Shown: positions 16,409 to 24,350 of the stretch, piece by piece
How the letters are laid out: every line of letters begins with the position of its first letter
How positions within the stretch are numbered: position 1 is the first letter of the stretch
Assembly: GCA_021846505.1 (NCBI GenBank)
Contig: JAJZWV010000044.1
Coordinates: 1-32,170 of the forward strand
DNA: 32,170 nt
DNA from: Bacillota bacterium
Lineage (GTDB): Bacteria > Bacillota > Sulfobacillia > Sulfobacillales > JAIMBI01
Direction of reading: 5' to 3'
Notes under the pieces: model-generated
Databases searched by the model: none
Seen by the model: the letters and a program-made list of their open reading frames with translations, nothing else
Told to the model about the DNA's origin: nothing
Program-made: the position numbers and the translations under genes

Positions 16409-17104
16409 CTAGGGACGAGATATGCCACCGGGCTCCGGTGCCAACACCCGAAGCCACTGCGAAATCCACTCGGATTCCGGAGCCATGCCGGACCACGCGG
16501 CCGCGCGGCCAGACGCCGGGTCCCACACGCGCACGCTTGGCAGCCACTCGGCGCCGACCAGCCCGCCGTCGGTGGGGGCTCCCACCGCGGCCGCGTCGAC
16601 AATCAGCGCGCGCACTCGACCCGCGGTCGCGGCAGCGAGGCGCTCCGCTAGGCGAATGGCGTGAGGGCAGTACGGGCAGTTGGCACTGACCGCCACCTGC
16701 ACCAGCAGCGGCCGGTCTACGAGCTCCAGCACGGGGTGCCAGCGGTCCGCCAACGGGCGCCGGGGGCGACTCAAGTCCAGCAATTGACCGACCACGGTCT
16801 GATAGATGTATCCAGCGGGCACACCCAGAAGCCGGGTGCCGCTGTCCGCGCCGTCGGCGTCAAAAAACACCGCCGCTGGGCGGAGGCCCCCGGTGTCCGG
16901 CGCTTCCCGCTCCATGGGTGCGGGCTCGTGGTGCCGCCGCACCGTCAGTCGCCGGTGTGCGGCGTCCCGGGTGGCCGTCCAGATGGCATCGGCTCGCTCG
17001 GACGGCTCCTCATCGTCCAGAAACACATCCACGGCCACCGGCGCGACCAAACCCGACAGCATGAGGGCCAGCGTGCGTCGGTCCCGATGGTCAAAGCTGG
17101 ACAC
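16409..17104 (-). CDS. Glutaredoxin-like protein disulfide oxidoreductase with one CXXC
   Basis: The 231-residue protein has the two-thioredoxin-fold layout of archaeal/thermophile protein disulfide oxidoreductases. The second fold carries the active-site CPYC (C143-C146, within ANCPYCPHAIRLAE) and a later LPSVRV cis-Pro strand. The first fold is recognisable by the VFLDDEEPSERAD strand-helix and the LLGVPAGYIYQTVV hinge segment, but its CXXC is gone; in its place is a Asp/Glu-rich stretch near residues 30-37. It would act in disulfide reduction or isomerisation in the cytoplasm. The GTG at 17104 overlaps the rhodanese stop by 14 nt and is preceded by GGAG; a GTG at 17128 is less likely. Function is inferred from fold and motif only. 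Confidence 0.82.
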   Translation of the reverse strand: MSSFDHRDRRTLALMLSGLVAPVAVDVFLDDEEPSERADAIWTATRDAAHRRLTVRRHHEPAPMEREAPDTGGLRPAAVFFDADGADSGTRLLGVPAGYIYQTVVGQLLDLSRPRRPLADRWHPVLELVDRPLLVQVAVSANCPYCPHAIRLAERLAAATAGRVRALIVDAAAVGAPTDGGLVGAEWLPSVRVWDPASGRAAAWSGMAPESEWISQWLRVLAPEPGGISRP

Positions 17105-17492
17105 GCGTTGCCATGGGCTCCAAATCACTCACACAGTGCCCCGCCCACCCCAGCATGCCGCCCTTGAGCCAGTGCACGTCCCGAAAGTGGCGCGTCTGGA
17201 GGAAGCGGACGGCCTGCAGTGATCGATACCCGGTGCGGCACACCAACACCACACGGTCCTCGGGCGACCAGCACTCGTGCTGCTGGCGCAGCCGGCGCCA
17301 GGGGACCGACACCGAGCCGTCTAGATGCCCGCGATTGAATTCCTCCACGGAGCGAAGATCAGCCACCACCACCGGCCCCTGCTGCCGCCAGCGCTCCAGC
17401 TGCTCCGGCGTGACCCCCTTCACCGACAGCCATGGGCGCACCTGCGTCCACGCTCCGAGCGCCAGGAGCCCCAATACTAAAATGCCCAGCAT
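17091..17492 (-). CDS. Membrane-anchored rhodanese-like protein
   Basis: This 133-residue protein has one N-terminal membrane helix (residues 1-18) followed by a single rhodanese domain. The catalytic loop is CRTGYRS with C85, preceded by the conserved DLRS-VEEFNRGHLDGSVSVPW segment and followed by the LKGGMLGW strand-turn. Such proteins transfer sulfane sulfur or bind phosphate/arsenate-like groups; the substrate is unknown. The ATG at 17492 has a weak AAAGG upstream. It overlaps the downstream disulfide-oxidoreductase-like gene by 14 nt, so the two are probably co-translated and functionally paired in thiol/sulfur chemistry. Confidence 0.9.
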   Translation of the reverse strand: MLGILVLGLLALGAWTQVRPWLSVKGVTPEQLERWRQQGPVVVADLRSVEEFNRGHLDGSVSVPWRRLRQQHECWSPEDRVVLVCRTGYRSLQAVRFLQTRHFRDVHWLKGGMLGWAGHCVSDLEPMATRVQL

Positions 17493-17560
17493 GCTTGCCG
17501 CTGCCTTTCTGTGCTTGCCTCCCTGCTAGTGTAGCACGCGGGCTGGCTCCGGGTCGTCCT

Positions 17561-19135
17561 TTAGGGATCGCGGTGAGGGCTTGCGCCGTCCCACCGTCCC
17601 ACGCGCGCCTCGGCTGCCCGAAACTCGCGCGCCACCCTATCCAGCCGCTCTTCCAGGTCACCGGGGCCCGCGGTCATCGCAATGGACAGCAGGCGACCCT
17701 CCCAGCTGCGCCCGCGGTGCTCCAGGTGGCGCAGGATGACGTCCAGCTCGCCCACCACCTGACGGAACAAATCGATTTTTTCGTGGAGCAGACGCAGAAT
17801 CTGCTCCTCGATTGTGCGGGCCGCGAACAAGTTGTAGATGTGGCATCGAGCCTCTTGGCCCAGGCGGTGTATGCGGCCGATGCGCTGTTCAATGCGCATC
17901 GGATTCCATGGCAGATCGTAGTTGACCACGTGATGGCACCACTGGAGATTGAGTCCTTGGCTGCCCGCCTCTGTCGACACCAGCACCGCGCGCGGCGTCC
18001 TGCGGAACCACTCGAGCGCCCGCTCCCGATCACGCGGCGGCTGGCGCCCGGAAAAGGGCGCCGCGGGAATGCCCGCAACGTTCAGCTGGACCACGAGCAT
18101 GTCCTGAGTGGCGGTAAATTCCGTAAATACCACCGCGGGTGCCGACAGGGGCTTCAGCAGCTCCTGAAGGGCGTCCGCCTTTGCGGGCCGCGGAATGGAC
18201 CGCGCCAGTTTCAGAAGCGGCTCCTGGCTCTCGCCCAGCCACCCGGCGCCATCCAGAGCAGAGGCCAGTGCCTGCGGACTGGAGCACAGCTCGCGCTGGA
18301 TGGTGAGAATGGGCAGCAAATTGCCATGCCCGCGGAGCCGCTGCGCATAGGCGTCGCGGAGCTGCCGAGTGACCCGGACATACAGCGCCCGCTCCGGTGG
18401 CGTGGGCACAATCGGCAGCAGGGTGACCTCACGGGCGGGGAGGCCGAGGCCGGCCTCGTGGTGGCGGTGCCGGATCATCACCCGCGCCAGCAGCGCGCGC
18501 AGGGCCGCAAGATTTTTCGGTGTGCGCGGGGCGACGATGAACTCGCGATAAAATTCCAGGTACGACCCGAACAGCTGCGGCGCCACCAGCGTGACCAGAC
18601 TGTATAGCTCGGTCAGGCGGTTTTCCAGCGGCGTCGCGGTCAGCAGCAGCGTGTGGCGCCGGCGGATCGCCTCGACCAGTGCGTAGTTTTGGGTGCGGGG
18701 ATTTTTCAGGTGGTGGGCCTCATCCACCACCAGCAGATCCCACCGCCGCTCGAGGACTGCGCGCTTCTGCCGCTCGCGCTTGGCAGCATCCAGCGACAGC
18801 ACGGTTACGGCGGCCCTCTCGCGGGGATCGATGGCACTCGGCCAGCCGAACTTCTGCACCCATTCGTCTCGCCACTGCCGCACAAGCCCGGCCGGCGCCA
18901 GCACAAGCGTCGACGCGCCCCCACCCCGCGCCGCCAGCTCCGCGCGAACCAGACCCGCCTCCACGGTTTTGCCCAGACCCACTTCGTCCGCCAAAATCGC
19001 GCTCCCGCCCAAATCCTCCACAACCGCCCGGGCCGTCTCCACCTGGTGGGCATAGGCCGCCAGGCCCCGCGCTGCCCGCCCCTCCAGAAACGCCTCCGCG
19101 GCAAACCCGTTCCACACCAGCGTGCCTCTGTTCAC
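17561..19135 (-). CDS. SNF2-family DNA-dependent ATPase/helicase
   Basis: This is a compact 524-residue superfamily 2 SNF2-type ATPase, a double-strand DNA translocase. Visible motifs are motif I DEVGLGKT (50-57), motif Ia LVLAPAGLVRQW, motif II DEAH (138-141), motif III LLLTATP (163-169), then the C-terminal lobe with SQGLNLQWCHHVVNYD and motif VI QRIGRIHRLGQ. It lacks the large N-terminal extensions of RapA or the SWIM-linked helicases. A GTG at 19135 has AGGGAGG 11 nt upstream and is preferred over the GTG at 19147, which overlaps that site. It begins 21 bp after the LigD-type polymerase stop, so it is the fourth gene of the ku-ligase-polymerase series. A role in clearing or remodelling DNA ends during end joining is my inference. 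Confidence 0.93.
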   Translation of the reverse strand: MNRGTLVWNGFAAEAFLEGRAARGLAAYAHQVETARAVVEDLGGSAILADEVGLGKTVEAGLVRAELAARGGGASTLVLAPAGLVRQWRDEWVQKFGWPSAIDPRERAAVTVLSLDAAKRERQKRAVLERRWDLLVVDEAHHLKNPRTQNYALVEAIRRRHTLLLTATPLENRLTELYSLVTLVAPQLFGSYLEFYREFIVAPRTPKNLAALRALLARVMIRHRHHEAGLGLPAREVTLLPIVPTPPERALYVRVTRQLRDAYAQRLRGHGNLLPILTIQRELCSSPQALASALDGAGWLGESQEPLLKLARSIPRPAKADALQELLKPLSAPAVVFTEFTATQDMLVVQLNVAGIPAAPFSGRQPPRDRERALEWFRRTPRAVLVSTEAGSQGLNLQWCHHVVNYDLPWNPMRIEQRIGRIHRLGQEARCHIYNLFAARTIEEQILRLLHEKIDLFRQVVGELDVILRHLEHRGRSWEGRLLSIAMTAGPGDLEERLDRVAREFRAAEARVGRWDGASPHRDP

Positions 19136-19156
19136 TGCCGCTGCCACCTCCCTGTC

Positions 19157-20017
19157 TCATCTCGCCCAATCGGCTGCAAGCTGCCGCAGCCTGCCCACGG
19201 GTGGAATCCCGGCGCGCTCCAGTGTGGACCGCAGGTCCACCGCCGGGCCGCGGCCCCATACAGGCACGGCCTGCCCCTGGAGCACCGTGGCCACCCGGTG
19301 GTGGTCCGGCTCCAGGCTTGCCAGCGCGCCCACCCCCGTGGGCCAGCTGACTGGGGCCATCTCCCGCGCGCGCACCCCGTACACGGCCGCCATGGTGCGG
19401 TGCCCGCTGTTTTGCAAGTAGTCCAGATACACCCGCGGCCCCCGATCCCGCACGCGACGCACCACCGTCATGATGTCGGGCGAGACGGCGCAGGCCACGC
19501 GGGCCAGGCGCTCCATCGCCTCGGTCGCGTCAGCCGCCTCGGTGGGCCGGATAGGGACCAGGATGTGAACCCCCCGGCCGCCGGAGGTTTTGACGCTCAT
19601 GGGCATCCCTACGTGGTCAAACAGGCGCGCGACGGCCTGCGCGGCTTGGACCACCCGCGGCCATCCCGCAGGGGGGTGTGGATCAAGGTCCATTACGGCC
19701 CAGTCGTGAAGGGAAGGCGTGCCGGCCAGGACTCCGCTGACTCCCAGCGGCAGGTGAAACTCGACCGCGCCCTGCCGCACCCATCCCAATAACTCGGCGG
19801 GATCCTCAATGCGGATGGCACAGCGCCGGCCCCGGGTCGTCACGAATTTTTGAAAAAACCCGGGCTGGCCGACGCCGCGGGGATAGCGAATCAGCGTCAC
19901 CGCCCGGCCCACGCACGCGTCCACCAACGGCTGGCTCACCCGCTCGTAATAGGCGAGCAGGTCGGAGCGCCAAATGTTCGCCGCCGGAAACAGCAGCCGG
20001 TCGCGCCCGCTGCTCAT
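19157..20017 (-). CDS. ligD-pol: LigD-type polymerase/primase domain protein
   Basis: This 286-residue protein is a stand-alone archaeo-eukaryotic-primase-type polymerase, equivalent to the polymerase domain of bacterial LigD. It fills gaps and adds ribonucleotides at broken ends in non-homologous end joining. Motifs: YYERVSQPLV near residue 23, TLIRYPRGVGQPGFFQK (41-57), catalytic DLDP (D110 and D112), the SGGRGVHI nucleotide-binding loop (145-152) and the third acidic residue in YLDYLQN (D199). The length fits the domain alone, with no nuclease or ligase part. The start overlaps the ligase stop by 4 bp (ATGA), so the proteins are translationally coupled. Confidence 0.94.
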   Translation of the reverse strand: MSSGRDRLLFPAANIWRSDLLAYYERVSQPLVDACVGRAVTLIRYPRGVGQPGFFQKFVTTRGRRCAIRIEDPAELLGWVRQGAVEFHLPLGVSGVLAGTPSLHDWAVMDLDPHPPAGWPRVVQAAQAVARLFDHVGMPMSVKTSGGRGVHILVPIRPTEAADATEAMERLARVACAVSPDIMTVVRRVRDRGPRVYLDYLQNSGHRTMAAVYGVRAREMAPVSWPTGVGALASLEPDHHRVATVLQGQAVPVWGRGPAVDLRSTLERAGIPPVGRLRQLAADWAR

Positions 20018-20829
20018 CGCGAAGCCTCCCCGTACGCGACAAAGGCGGCGTGGCGGAGACGGCCGCTGGGGGTCCGGCCCCGATGCCGCACCCGCGCCAG
20101 CACCCCGGCCCCGAGCTCGATGCGCTGCCCCTCGACCGGGGCGCCCACGCCGGGCGGCGCCGGCACCGCCAAACAGGCCAGCGGCGGCCAGCCGCCCACG
20201 GCGGTCACGTCGCCGAGCCAGCGGCCGGCCCGGCCCGTCAGGACCTGCACTTCCACCTGTACTTCTTCAGCGTGCAAAAACTTTCTCCAGTCCGCGCTTC
20301 GCCGGCCCGGCCAATAAGAGCTAGCCTGCCGCTTGGCCACTACCCCTTCGAAGCCCAGGCGGCCGGTGGCTCGGAACAGGTCTTCGCCGCGCTCCGCCAC
20401 CCCGTCGCACAGCATCAAGGGGCCGGCCGGCCGAACTATGGCTTCAAGATGCCGCCGACGCACCGTCCAGGGCTGGTCGAGGAGCCACCCGCCCGGCGCA
20501 TAAAGGCAGTCAAACGCCACCAGGATCACCTGCCCGTGGCCCGCGGCCAGCGCATGAAAGTTGATGCGGCCCGCATCCCAGGCCACCACCTCGCCGTCCA
20601 GCACGGCCGGCCCAGCCACCCCGGTCTCGACCGCTGCCAGCCCCGGAAAGCGGTCCAGGAGGTTTTCCCCGTGGCGCGAGCGCACCGTCAGGTGGCGGCT
20701 CACGCTCACCTGCGCCCGGAAGCCGTCCCACTTGGGCTCAAACCACCAGTCCTTGCTGGTGAACGGCGCCGGGGCCGTGACCGCCAGCATGGGCGGCACG
20801 AAGTCGCCCAGCGTCCTCTCCGCCGGCAT
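20014..20829 (-). CDS. ligD-lig: ATP-dependent DNA ligase (LigD ligase-domain type)
   Basis: This 271-residue ligase seals breaks in end joining. It has the adenylated Lys K33 in EPKWDGFRA, motif III VLDGEVVA, the FDCLY strand, motif IV FEGVVAKR and an OB-fold C-terminal half. Motif V reads ADWRKFLH where ligases usually have W-x-K-x-K, so the second Lys is replaced; activity may be altered or the residue supplied differently. It lies directly after ku (ku stop TGA abuts this ATG) and overlaps the polymerase start. Ligase and polymerase are split here rather than fused as in many LigD proteins. Confidence 0.94.
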   Translation of the reverse strand: MPAERTLGDFVPPMLAVTAPAPFTSKDWWFEPKWDGFRAQVSVSRHLTVRSRHGENLLDRFPGLAAVETGVAGPAVLDGEVVAWDAGRINFHALAAGHGQVILVAFDCLYAPGGWLLDQPWTVRRRHLEAIVRPAGPLMLCDGVAERGEDLFRATGRLGFEGVVAKRQASSYWPGRRSADWRKFLHAEEVQVEVQVLTGRAGRWLGDVTAVGGWPPLACLAVPAPPGVGAPVEGQRIELGAGVLARVRHRGRTPSGRLRHAAFVAYGEASR

Positions 20830-21612
20830 TCAGCGCGCCCCAGCCGAAGGCGGTGCGGCCACGTCCTCCAGCGACCGCCGCAGCTGGTCCACCAGGCTCT
20901 TCAGTCCCGCAGGTGGGCTCGCGGGAGCGACCGCCTGACCTTGCTCCGCCCGCTCCAACAGGGCCGCCATCAGGGTGGCGCGGGCCTCGTCCGGATAGGC
21001 GGCAGGCTCAAACGGCTCCGACAGATGGTCCACCAGGGCCAAGGCCATTTCTTCCTCGCGTTCGGAGGCTTTCGGGGCCTCGGAGCCGAAGTGGGCTCCC
21101 TCCTGCCGCACTGCCTCTGGCCAGTGCATGCTGTGGAGCATGAGGGCACCGGTCCCATAAGGGCGCACCACGGCCAGCCGGGGCCGCTCGCGCGCGGCCA
21201 TGCGCGCCACCGCCACTTGATGGCGGCGGGACATCGCCTGGCTGAGCAGCCCATAGGCCTGGTGGCCGCCGCTGGCTGCCTTCAGCCAATAGGCTTGGTC
21301 AAAGTACACCGGATCAAGGTCGGCCAAGGGGTGAAAGCTGAGGATGGAAATCACTCGATCCGGTGGCCGGCGGTCGGCGGGCTCCTCATTGCAGGGCACC
21401 AGCCGGCCATCGCCCAGCACGGCGGCTCGCGCGATCTCGCCCCTGTCCAGCACGCGGTCGCACGCGGGGCACTGCTTTTGGTAACGCACCCGCTCGCCGC
21501 AGCCGCGGTGGATCCAATGGGTCTCCACGCGCTCGGCGCCGACGGCCCGATAAAGCTCCACCGGGATCGAGACCAGCCCAAAGCCCAAGACGCCTTTAAA
21601 CATGCTCCGCAT
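20830..21612 (-). CDS. ku: Ku DNA end-binding protein
   Basis: Bacterial Ku is a homodimeric ring that binds double-strand DNA ends and recruits the ligase. The 260-residue product begins MRSMFKGVLGFGLVSIPVELY, the family's usual start, and has the Cys-bearing GCGERVRYQKQCPACDRVL segment also found in Bacillus Ku. The beta-barrel core continues through VYFDQAYWL and LMLHSMHWPEAVR. The longer open frame upstream is not part of the protein; ATG 21612 and ATG 21603 are both possible starts, with only a G-rich site upstream. It follows ytfJ by 68 bp and heads the end-joining series. In Bacillus subtilis ku and ligD are expressed in the forespore; a spore link here is suggested by location. Confidence 0.95.
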   Translation of the reverse strand: MRSMFKGVLGFGLVSIPVELYRAVGAERVETHWIHRGCGERVRYQKQCPACDRVLDRGEIARAAVLGDGRLVPCNEEPADRRPPDRVISILSFHPLADLDPVYFDQAYWLKAASGGHQAYGLLSQAMSRRHQVAVARMAARERPRLAVVRPYGTGALMLHSMHWPEAVRQEGAHFGSEAPKASEREEEMALALVDHLSEPFEPAAYPDEARATLMAALLERAEQGQAVAPASPPAGLKSLVDQLRRSLEDVAAPPSAGAR

Positions 21613-21680
21613 CCCACCGCCCCCGCCTAGTAGGGTGGCGCCGACTGCGGAAATCACGCTGGCAAGTTTTTGCCCAAGCG

Positions 21681-22211
21681 TCAGCGCGCGCTGTTGTCGC
21701 TGGCCGGGTAGGTATACGTTGAGGCGTGGCTCTCCTTGCTGCTGCCGCCACCCAGCCAGCTCTGCACCTGCTCCACGATTTGGGGCCCGGCTTCCAGCAG
21801 CCGGTCCCACATGTCCCCGCCTTCCACGGACAGCATGCGCACGGCATCGCCGCGCTGCACCAAAAATCCCATGGGCCGGACCGAGACGCCCGCACCGCTG
21901 CCGCCGCCAAACGGGCGTGCCCCGGCCGGGCTCGCGCCCGTCCGGTCGGGCCGCCAAAACTCGCCGCCGCCGGCGGCAAAGCCAAATGACACCCGAGAGA
22001 TGGGAATAATGGTGGTGCCGTCCTGCGTCGAGACCGGGCTCCCGACCACGGTGTTGACGTCAATCATGCCTTTGATGGACTCCATGGCGGTTTTCATGAG
22101 CCCCTCGATGGGGTGCCGGCTTAGCGGGCCGGACGCGTCGGCCGCGGCGCCGTGGTTGCCCGGGGCCATGGGGCGCTCATCGGGGTGAAGCCCCTGCTCG
22201 CTGTTGGCCAT
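21681..22211 (-). CDS. ytfJ: Sporulation/germination protein YtfJ (GerW family)
   Basis: GerW-family proteins are made in sporulating cells and are needed for normal germination in Bacillus and Clostridium; the molecular role is unclear. The 176-residue product has the family core HPIEGLMKTAMESIKGMIDVNTVVG and a TTIIPISRVSFGFAAGGGE segment, then a Gly/Ala-rich stretch and the VSVRPMGFLVQRGD segment. AGGAGGGG 7 nt before the ATG at 22211 supports the start. It overlaps the ytfI stop by 35 bp, so translation is coupled. The C terminus (STYTYPASDNSAR) is not conserved. ku follows 68 bp downstream. Confidence 0.94.
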   Translation of the reverse strand: MANSEQGLHPDERPMAPGNHGAAADASGPLSRHPIEGLMKTAMESIKGMIDVNTVVGSPVSTQDGTTIIPISRVSFGFAAGGGEFWRPDRTGASPAGARPFGGGSGAGVSVRPMGFLVQRGDAVRMLSVEGGDMWDRLLEAGPQIVEQVQSWLGGGSSKESHASTYTYPASDNSAR

Positions 22212-22776
22212 ATGCGCTCCCCTCCTGCTTGGGCGACCACCGGAGCACCCACAGGCCCACCAGGATCGCACAGATAATGTCACCGGTTCGAAACCGAAAT
22301 ATTCCCCCGATCCGCCCGCGCCAGCTGGGGGTGACGGCCCCGGCGTCCACCTGCCACCGCACGCGCAGGTATTCCACCGCCAGCGGCGCCAAATGCCCGG
22401 CGTACCATAGCCCGGCGGCAGCCTCCGCCATGCCCACGGCGACCGCGCTGGCGGCCGCATTGCCCCCGCCGATGGCGCCCCGCGTCCACAGCCGACCGCC
22501 GGCGGTCCGTCGGGCCAGGACCGTGGTGGCCGCCCCCAGCGCGCCCAGCCCATGGCGGCGGACGGTCTTCGTTCCCGTGGGGCTGGGGCGCGGCGGCGGC
22601 GGGACCCGGAGCGGCACGGCCACGTGTGTTTGACCCCGCGGCCCCGCGACCGACAGCGTGGCCTGCCAGCGGGTGTTTTCCCCATGCCACTGAAAGCGCA
22701 CAGCCGTCACCTGCCGCCACTGCGACGCACCCCATGCCAGCCAGGTGGCCGCCGCCCCGGCGATGGTCCATTGCAT
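22177..22776 (-). CDS. ytfI: DUF2953 membrane-associated protein (YtfI-like)
   Basis: This 199-residue protein is the usual partner of YtfJ. It has an N-terminal membrane-like segment, a beta-rich middle that ends in VRWQVDAGAVTPSWRGRI, and a second hydrophobic segment (GDIICAILVGLWVL) near the C terminus. Function is unknown; the family is found in spore formers next to ytfJ. The ATG at 22776 lacks a clear ribosome site, so the start is uncertain. Upstream, on the minus strand, TATAAC at 22809-22804 is a possible -10 box without a matching -35. It overlaps ytfJ by 35 bp. Confidence 0.85.
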   Translation of the reverse strand: MQWTIAGAAATWLAWGASQWRQVTAVRFQWHGENTRWQATLSVAGPRGQTHVAVPLRVPPPPRPSPTGTKTVRRHGLGALGAATTVLARRTAGGRLWTRGAIGGGNAAASAVAVGMAEAAAGLWYAGHLAPLAVEYLRVRWQVDAGAVTPSWRGRIGGIFRFRTGDIICAILVGLWVLRWSPKQEGSAYGQQRAGASPR

Positions 22777-23009
22777 AATGGGAGCGTGCCCGCCGGCGAC
22801 GCAGTTATACGGAGCAGCCCGAGCCCCCGAACGCTGGGGCCCCCCCTGCGCCTCTGGTGGCGCGCGGCCCAGTCCCGGGGGCCGGGGCGCGCGCCCCCTG
22901 GCTTGCGGGCGGAGGCTAGGCGCGCGAAAGCTTAGCCAAGCGGGCAGACCGGTTGGCAGCGCACCGCCGCGCCGCGAGGCATCCCGATCCGGTCCGGCGT
23001 GCGCACCGC

Positions 23010-23567
23010 TCAGCGGTCCCCCCAGTCAGCCGCCAGCATCGCGTAGATGGCCCAGTCCACGAAGCGGTCGCCGTGGCGATACACCTGCCGCGAGACGCCC
23101 TCCCACTGAAAGCCCAGCCGCTCCGCGACCGCACAGCTGGCGCGATTGTCGGGCTGCACGGCAATCACCACTCGGTTGAAGCCGCGAAACCGCAGCAGCT
23201 CGTTCACCACCGCGCGGGCCGCGCGCGTCATGATCCCGCGCCCCTGTGCCGAAGCGGCCAGCCAGTAGCCGAGCGCCGTCGCCCGGTGCTCCCATTGAGT
23301 GTTGTTCATGCCAATGCCGCCCACCAGCTGGCCATGCTCCCAGATGCCCAGCGTGAGCCGCCCCTCCTCGGCGTACTGGCGCTGCGCCTGCCGGATAAAC
23401 GCCTCAGCGGCGCTCAGGCCATAATCCTTCGTGGGCCAGGACAAGTAGCGCGACAAATGCTCCTGATTGGCCCGCACCACCACCACCATGATGTCAGCCA
23501 TGTCCAATTCCCAGGGGGACAGCTCCACCGCCGCGCCCACCGGGAAGGCAAACCGCATCCCGCCCAT
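23010..23567 (-). CDS. GNAT acetyltransferase, RimJ/RimL type
   Basis: The 185-residue protein is a Gcn5-related N-acetyltransferase of the ribosomal-protein-type subgroup. It has the acetyl-CoA loop QGRGIM, preceded by the LGYWLAASA strand, and the family's C-terminal VQPDNRASCAVAERLGFQWEGV segment. Targets could be the N terminus of a ribosomal protein or a small amine; sequence does not tell. The ATG at 23567 has GAGGGG 8 nt upstream and is preferred over the GTG at 23576. It lies between scpB and ytfI on the same strand, separated by 216 and 233 bp. Confidence 0.88.
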   Translation of the reverse strand: MGGMRFAFPVGAAVELSPWELDMADIMVVVVRANQEHLSRYLSWPTKDYGLSAAEAFIRQAQRQYAEEGRLTLGIWEHGQLVGGIGMNNTQWEHRATALGYWLAASAQGRGIMTRAARAVVNELLRFRGFNRVVIAVQPDNRASCAVAERLGFQWEGVSRQVYRHGDRFVDWAIYAMLAADWGDR

Positions 23568-23783
23568 CTGAGTCACCCCTCGCGCGCCGTCCTTAGGAAT
23601 CCGAGCCCGCCCATGGCTTGCCCGCCGGCGCTGCCCTGGCGGCGCGTCAAGCCGCGGGAGAAACCGGGCTTGCGGCGCACGGGCAGGGACATCCGCATGC
23701 GCCCATCTGGGCCCGCCCCTCCGAGTGCGCGGTCGATGTCACAGTCGCCCCCTCCGCCGGCCCACTGCCCCGCCGCGCGCGGC

Positions 23784-24350
23784 CTACGGGGCGCCGGGCC
23801 TGGCCGCGTCGGATTCCCCGGTCGCCTGCGGCGCCGGCGGAAGCGCGTCCAAATCCGGGAGGCCAAAGACTTCGAGAAACCGGTCGGTCGTGGCATAGAG
23901 GATGGGGCGGCCCGGCACCTCCTTGCGGCCCACTTCCGCCACGAGGCCCCGCGACACCAGCGTGTCGACGGCATGGTCGGAGCTGACCCCGCGCATGGCG
24001 TCAATTTCCAGGCGCGTGACGGGCTGGCGGTATGCCACCACCGACAGCACTTCCCAGGCGGCCGAGGACAGCCGCTCCGCCGCCCGCTGGCCGGTGGCCG
24101 CCCGCACCCACGCGGCCGCGGGCCCCGCCAGCACCAGCTGCCACCCATGGGCCACCTCGCGGATCTCCCACGGCGTGTCCGCGAGCCGGGTGCGCGCCTC
24201 GGCCGCCAGCTCTGGCACGCGGCCCGCCTCCACATCCAGCAGCGCTTCCGCCTGGTCCGTGGGCAGGGGCTCCCCCGCCGTGAACAGCAGGGCCAGGAAG
24301 CGCTCCGCCAGCACCCCGCCGCCAAGGCGCGGGCTTGCCCCGTCACTCAT
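23784..24350 (-). CDS. scpB: Segregation and condensation protein B
   Basis: ScpB is the winged-helix kleisin-associated subunit of the bacterial SMC condensin and acts in chromosome compaction and segregation. The 188-residue product has the two winged-helix halves typical of the family, with SAAWEVLSVVAYRQPVTRLEIDAMRGVSSDHAVDTLVSRGLV and the GRPILYATTDRFLEVFGL segment, both highly characteristic. The ATG at 24350 overlaps the scpA stop by 4 bp (ATGA). A GGGGAG site lies 9-10 nt upstream. Downstream is a gap of about 216 bp before the acetyltransferase gene. Confidence 0.94.
   Translation of the reverse strand: MSDGASPRLGGGVLAERFLALLFTAGEPLPTDQAEALLDVEAGRVPELAAEARTRLADTPWEIREVAHGWQLVLAGPAAAWVRAATGQRAAERLSSAAWEVLSVVAYRQPVTRLEIDAMRGVSSDHAVDTLVSRGLVAEVGRKEVPGRPILYATTDRFLEVFGLPDLDALPPAPQATGESDAARPGAP

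Noticed and set aside
21659-21690. GGCAA/TTGCC mini-hairpin between ytfJ and ku as a terminator
   Set aside because: Stem of only five pairs and no downstream U tract; the gene run appears continuous.
23573-23698. A 41-codon basic minus-strand frame (starts MRMSLPVRRK) between scpB and the acetyltransferase gene
   Set aside because: It has a plausible upstream purine stretch and overlaps the next start, but no recognisable family and a composition like background; not enough to call.
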